Assembly: GCA_017550035.1 (NCBI GenBank)
Contig: JAFYLS010000092.1
Coordinates: 26,522 to 90,521, forward strand
Length of the DNA: 64,000 nucleotides
Origin: Clostridia bacterium
GTDB taxonomy: Bacteria > Bacillota > Clostridia > Christensenellales > Aristaeellaceae
Direction: 5' to 3'
In this document: one piece after another, positions 60,220-64,000 of the stretch
Layout: the number at the start of each line of letters is the position of its first letter
Numbering within the stretch: the stretch's first letter is position 1
Made by a program: the position numbers and the translations under genes
Notes under the pieces: generated by a model
Seen by the model: the letters and a program-made list of their open reading frames with translations, nothing else
Told to the model about the DNA's origin: nothing
The model's database searches: none

Positions 60220-61221
60220 TTACAGCGTCTGTTCGGCCTTTTTATCCCGGCGCATCAGGGAAAGCACGGTTTCTTTGGGGTCGGCATGGCCGTTTACCAC
60301 GGCGTTCACGGCTTCTGCGATGGGCATTTCAATGCCGTATTTTTGACCAAGCCGCATGGCGGCCGGCAGGGCGTGTACGCCTTCCACTACCATGCCTACT
60401 TTCTCAATGGCTTCTTCCGGTTTCATGCCTTGTCCGATCCAGGTACCGCAGCGGTTGTTGCGGCTGTGCTGACTGGTGGCGGTGACGATCAGATCGCCAA
60501 TGCCGGTCAGGCCCCAGAAGGTCTGTTCATGGCAGCCCATGGCACGGCCCAGACGGGTGATTTCCACAATGCCGCGGGTGATGATGGCGGCTTTGGCATT
60601 ATCGCCATAGCCAAGGCCTGTGGAAATGCCTGCCGCCAGGGCAATGATATTTTTCATGGCGCCGCACAGCTCCACGCCCCGTTTGTCCTCATTGGTATAC
60701 ACGCGCAGGGTATCGGAAGAAAACACGTCCTGCACCCGCTCCGCGCAGGCCATATCTTCGCAGGCGCTGACGATGGCGGTGGGCAGGTTCAGCGCCACTT
60801 CTTCTGCGTGGGTGGGGCCGGAAAGCGCTACCGTTTTGATGCGGGGGTTTTTGATTTCGTCTTCAATGATCTCGGTCATGGTGAACAGCGTATCCGCTTC
60901 AATACCCTTGGCAACGTCCACGATGATCTGCCCGTCGCTGAGGTAAGGAGCAGCCTCCCGGGCGGTTGCACGCAAAAAGGGAGAGGGCACGGCAAATACG
61001 ACGATGTCCATATCCCTGATGGCGTTTTCGATCACCGGGGTCAGGACGATGCTGTCATCCAGCGTCATTCCCGGCAGGTTGGGATGGCGGCGGACTTTGG
61101 AAAGCTGTTCAATTTCATGGGGAAGCTTGGACCACAATGTGACCTGGTGGCCGGACTGCTGCAGCAGCACGCCCAGCGCCGTTCCCCATGTACCTGTGCC
61201 TAAAACACCTATATTGTTCAT
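60220..61221 (-). CDS. gpsA: Glycerol-3-phosphate dehydrogenase [NAD(P)+]
   Basis: 333 aa. NAD loop GVLGTGTWGTALGVLLQ, VDVAKGIE, the catalytic-domain LCGAMKNIIALAAGIS with the catalytic Lys, and LTGIGDLIVTATSQHSRN. Makes sn-glycerol-3-phosphate for phospholipid and teichoic acid. The start at 61221 has AAAGGAAA upstream. The der/plsY neighbours common in Firmicutes are absent. Monocistronic. Confidence 0.94.
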   Translation of the reverse strand: MNNIGVLGTGTWGTALGVLLQQSGHQVTLWSKLPHEIEQLSKVRRHPNLPGMTLDDSIVLTPVIENAIRDMDIVVFAVPSPFLRATAREAAPYLSDGQIIVDVAKGIEADTLFTMTEIIEDEIKNPRIKTVALSGPTHAEEVALNLPTAIVSACEDMACAERVQDVFSSDTLRVYTNEDKRGVELCGAMKNIIALAAGISTGLGYGDNAKAAIITRGIVEITRLGRAMGCHEQTFWGLTGIGDLIVTATSQHSRNNRCGTWIGQGMKPEEAIEKVGMVVEGVHALPAAMRLGQKYGIEMPIAEAVNAVVNGHADPKETVLSLMRRDKKAEQTL

Positions 61222-61473
61222 TGGATTTCCTTTCATTGGCGCAGAAAATATGCTTCTGCACATAGACAGTGTTTCGACGCGGAAGGTAAAAACCCTGCAT
61301 GGGTGGGATCAATGCCCTGTTTTTGCCGTACAGATGACTGATTTTGTCCGATTTTGCGGATGAACCGTTTTTCTTTGTGCGTCGCGGCAGGAATTACAGG
61401 GGATATATGCGAAATGATACAATCAGGTATTTTGTGCGTTTATGTACAAAGACCGGGAAAGGGTGACTTGACA

Positions 61474-62859
61474 ATGAAGGGAAACAGCGCCGGACGCACC
61501 ATGGATATGACGGTGGGCAGTCCGCTGAAACTGATTTTGATTTTCATGCTGCCCATTATGGGCGGTACCTTGCTGCAGCAGTTTTATTCGCTGGTGGATA
61601 CCGTGGTCATCGGCCGTGTGGAAGGCGTTACGGCATTGGCCGCTGTTTCCACCTCCGGCTGGCTGGATTGGACGGTGCTGGGCGTTGCGCTGGGCATCAC
61701 CCAGGGCTGCTCTATTCTGATCTCTCAGCACTTTGGCGCCAAGGATGAACGGGCACTGAAGCATACCGTGGGGCAGAGCATTGTGCTGGCCGTTTTTACC
61801 GCGCTGTTTTTGACAGCACTTGCCCAGAGTATCATTCCGCTGGTGCTGAGATTGATGAATTCGCCGGATGAAACGCTGCCTTTGTCCACCGTTTATCTGC
61901 GGGTGCTGTTTGCCGGTTTTCCCATGGTGATGGGATATAACCTGACGGCGTCCTTCCTGCGTGCGCTGGGCGACAGCCGTACGCCCCTGATTGCCATGGG
62001 CATTGCGTCCGGACTGAATATTGCGCTGGACCTTTTGTTCGTAGCCGTGTTCCATATGGGCGTAAAAGGCGCGGCGCTGGCTACGGTGATCGCGCAGAGC
62101 ATCTCTTTTGTGTATAATCTGCTGGCGCTGAAAAAATTGAAGCTGGTGCATCCCGAAAAGAGCGATCTGAAGCCGGACGGCAAGGTGCTGAAAAATCTGT
62201 TCCGCCTTGGTTTTCCCATGGCTATGGCCAGTGCGGTCATTTCCATTGGCGCCATGATGCTGCAGACGGTGATCAACGGCTTTGGCATTGTGTTCATGGC
62301 GGGCGCCAGTGCAGCCGGCAGACTGACGGGGATTACCGAAGTGGCAGGTTCGGCCCTTGGCACGGGTATGGCTACCTATATGGGGCAGAACATCGGCGCC
62401 GGGCGGCTGGACCGCGTAAAGAGCGGTATTCGAAGGGGCGCGCAGCTGGGCTTCGGGCTGGGTCTGGTGATGATGGTGCTTTTGCTGATTTTCGGCAGAG
62501 ACTTGATGCGTCTGTTTGTGGAGGATGATCCCGCTCTGGTGGAACAGGTGCTGGATGTGGCCTGCCAGTATCTGTATGTGATGAGCGTGTTCATGCCCTC
62601 TTTGTACCTGCTGTTTGTATACCGCTCTTCCCTGCAGGGATTGGGCGAAACGGTGATTCCCATGTACAGCGGTTTTATGGAACTGTTTATGCGCATTGTC
62701 ATGCTGCTGATTCTGCCCGGCCTGATGGGCCACTGGGGCGTTTACTTTGCCGAAGTATCCGCATGGTTCGGCGCCATGGTGCTTTTGATGTGGGGTTACT
62801 ACCGGCATGTGCGCCGTCTTTCTGAAAAGGAAAATGCTAAAGAGGAGCAAGCGGCATGA
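61474..62859 (+). CDS. MATE family efflux transporter
   Basis: 461 aa with 12 TM helices in two halves; starts MTVGSPLKLILIFMLPIMGGTLLQQFYSLVDTVVIGR, the classical MATE opening, with repeated features in the second half (GFPMAMASAVISIGAMM). Exports drugs or metabolites by H+ or Na+ antiport. The ATG at 61474 follows AAAGGGTGA. Overlaps the PHP gene by 4 bases. The gap before it (61222-61473) shows only a weak TACAAT-like -10 at 61418. Confidence 0.9.
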   Translation: MKGNSAGRTMDMTVGSPLKLILIFMLPIMGGTLLQQFYSLVDTVVIGRVEGVTALAAVSTSGWLDWTVLGVALGITQGCSILISQHFGAKDERALKHTVGQSIVLAVFTALFLTALAQSIIPLVLRLMNSPDETLPLSTVYLRVLFAGFPMVMGYNLTASFLRALGDSRTPLIAMGIASGLNIALDLLFVAVFHMGVKGAALATVIAQSISFVYNLLALKKLKLVHPEKSDLKPDGKVLKNLFRLGFPMAMASAVISIGAMMLQTVINGFGIVFMAGASAAGRLTGITEVAGSALGTGMATYMGQNIGAGRLDRVKSGIRRGAQLGFGLGLVMMVLLLIFGRDLMRLFVEDDPALVEQVLDVACQYLYVMSVFMPSLYLLFVYRSSLQGLGETVIPMYSGFMELFMRIVMLLILPGLMGHWGVYFAEVSAWFGAMVLLMWGYYRHVRRLSEKENAKEEQAA

Positions 62860-63623
62860 AGACCAATTACCATACTCATACCTTCCGCTGCAAGCATGCA
62901 TCCGGCACCGACCGGGACTATGTGGTAGCAGCGGTTGCCAACGGTTTTTCCGAACTGGGTTTTTCCGATCATGTCCCCTACCCCTATCAGGATTACACGC
63001 CGCCCTATCGCATGCTGCTTGGCGAGCGGGAAAGCTATATGGCTGCCGTGAATGGACTCAAAAAGGAATATGCAGGCAAAATTCGTATTCTGACAGGCTT
63101 TGAATGCGAAGCGCTGCCTCAGTACAGAAACTATCTTGCAGAACTTCGTGAACAGGCGGATTACCTGATTCTGGGCAACCACGGCGATGAGAGCAAACCG
63201 GATTACCGCTATGCCGGCTTCAACACCCGTCCCGAGCACATCCGGGAATATGTGGAAAGCACCTTGAAGGGCATGGAATGGGGCATTTTTTCCTATCTCT
63301 GCCATCCGGATCTGACGCTGCACAGCTATCCCGTGTTTGATGCTGCGGCAAAGGACATGAGCCGGCAGATTTCTCGGGCCGCCAAAGCGCTGAACATTCC
63401 GCTGGAATACAACCTGAACGGTATTTATAATCATCTGGGTATGAAGGATACTTTGGGGTATCCCTGCCGCATGTTCTGGGAGATTGCCGCTGAAGAAGGC
63501 GCCGCAGCCATCATGGGCGTGGATGCTCACAGCCCCCAGTCCTTTGCATGGCCTGAGTGGGATACGGGCGTACATTTCCTGCACAGCCTGGGTATCACCG
63601 TGCTGGAAAAACTGGAACTGTAA
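62856..63623 (+). CDS. PHP-family histidinol-phosphatase (HisJ/HisK type)
   Basis: 255 aa. NYHTHTFRCKHASGT with the first metal His, FSDHVPYP, GFECEALPQY, ILGNHGDES, YLCHPDL, and DAHSPQSFAWPEW with the late Asp-His: the PHP metal set. May dephosphorylate L-histidinol phosphate, but some relatives act on other phosphates; no his genes lie close by. Translation coupled to the MATE gene (ATGA overlap). Confidence 0.86.
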   Translation: MKTNYHTHTFRCKHASGTDRDYVVAAVANGFSELGFSDHVPYPYQDYTPPYRMLLGERESYMAAVNGLKKEYAGKIRILTGFECEALPQYRNYLAELREQADYLILGNHGDESKPDYRYAGFNTRPEHIREYVESTLKGMEWGIFSYLCHPDLTLHSYPVFDAAAKDMSRQISRAAKALNIPLEYNLNGIYNHLGMKDTLGYPCRMFWEIAAEEGAAAIMGVDAHSPQSFAWPEWDTGVHFLHSLGITVLEKLEL

Positions 63624-63715
63624 AAGGAAAAAAGAAGAAAAACCTCCGCAGGCTTTGGCAGGAAGAGTGATGGAAAGGAATGAGTTATCCTACACTTTGC
63701 ATCTTGTAAATAACG

Positions 63716-63748
63716 AAACCGCAAGCCTTTGTTGGCTTGCGGTTTTGT
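63716..63748 (+). terminator. Intrinsic terminator after the PHP gene
   Basis: A perfect 12-bp stem (63716-63727 with 63734-63745), loop of six, then TGTG. The T tail is short. Confidence 0.75.
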
Positions 63749-63829
63749 GTACTGCTGTGATAGAATGAAAGCGACAAACTTGAGTTTGTTTCTGAAATCA
63801 ACAGTATTTCAAAATCGTGTTGTTCAATA

Positions 63830-63877
63830 AACCTCCTTGCATTGCTAAAATAGCATTGCAAAAAATAAAAGGAGGTT
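63830..63877 (+). promoter_or_regulatory. Leader structure sequestering a ribosome binding site
   Basis: AACCTCC (63830-63836) can pair with GGAGGTT (63871-63877), the ribosome site of the last gene. Inside is a 10-bp hairpin with one mismatch (63837-63846 with 63852-63861). Together they form a stacked structure that would hide the site. Confidence 0.6.
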
Positions 63878-63883
63878 CATTAA

Positions 63884-64000
63884 ATGAACACAGACAAAAT
63901 TATTGCAGAATCCATCGCAAAGGATTATGCACCCAAAGAAAATTCCAAAATCAAGGCACTGAAAAAGTTAGATAACCGAGCAAAACTCCCTTCGATTATC
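63884..64000 (+). CDS. 5' end of an unidentified gene, cut by the window edge
   Basis: The first 39 codons are seen: MNTDKIIAESIAKDYAPKEN… then KIKALKKLDNRAKLPSII. AAAGGAGG lies eight bases before the ATG. The charged, Lys-rich N-terminus resembles small membrane proteins of Clostridia that continue with two TM helices after such a 'LDxRAKLP' segment; this is from memory and not certain. Confidence 0.6.
   Translation, partial: MNTDKIIAESIAKDYAPKENSKIKALKKLDNRAKLPSII

Noticed and set aside
63670..63768. Small plus-strand frame after the PHP gene
   Set aside because: It reads through the terminator stem at 63716-63745 and has no conserved features.

Overview
The window is a chromosomal segment of a Gram-positive, probably endospore-forming Clostridia-type bacterium of moderately high GC. 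The grounds are a SpoVT regulator, a PurR-type pur repressor, DapL (the diaminopimelate aminotransferase shortcut to lysine and peptidoglycan), an LCP cell-wall ligase, strong AGGAGG ribosome sites, sigma-A promoters, and no outer-membrane genes. A gut or rumen Clostridia lineage fits, but the sequence alone does not fix the family. I found no rRNA, tRNA, CRISPR array, prophage or intact insertion sequence.

Layout. 1-9 kb: GH36 alpha-galactosidase, dapL, two flavoproteins, purR, an orphan mazF, a biotin ligase fused to a HAD phosphatase, and a serine hydrolase. 9-17 kb: an OmpR-type two-component system, a secreted LRR protein, miaA, an M42 peptidase, an ABC ATPase with damaged catalytic motifs, and a DUF1858/ferritin-like pair. 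17-25 kb (mostly minus): a polyprenyl-phosphate glycosyltransferase, a NYN/LOTUS protein, a lipoprotein, a YhaM-like exoribonuclease, and the dnaB-rplI-DUF2232 replication/ribosome operon. 25-36 kb: FRG protein, MreB, ZIP transporter, PopT-like DUF368 carrier, CofE-like ligase, DUF2974 hydrolase, CotH/LTD protein, rsmE, rpsT, spoVT. 36.0-36.8 kb is degenerate DNA.

36.8-50.8 kb is a Wzx/Wzy-type surface polysaccharide locus: an N-acetylhexosamine-kinase-like enzyme, a PglD-like acyltransferase, an initiating sugar transferase, an epimerase, the three-gene UDP-N-acetyl-L-fucosamine set (fnlABC/capEFG type), two GT4 transferases, polymerase, flippase, a GT-B-like protein and an acyltransferase. 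The acyltransferase is split by a run of ten G residues, the layout of a phase-variable contingency gene. 50.8-57.2 kb: an AraC-type regulator, a CUT1 sugar ABC transporter and two nucleotidyltransferases. 57.2-64 kb: a tiny Asn/Gln-rich protein, an amidohydrolase, an FAD-oxidoreductase remnant, an LCP ligase, gpsA, a MATE exporter, a PHP histidinol-phosphatase, and the start of an unidentified gene behind a structure that can hide its ribosome site.

The most unusual non-coding signal is a family of repeats on the 3' side of minus-strand genes. After dnaB, rsmE and spoVT, a perfect 15-base palindrome of different sequence each time abuts the stop codon with no gap, and a conserved TTTCGACC box follows about five bases later. 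A related arrangement follows the NYN gene.
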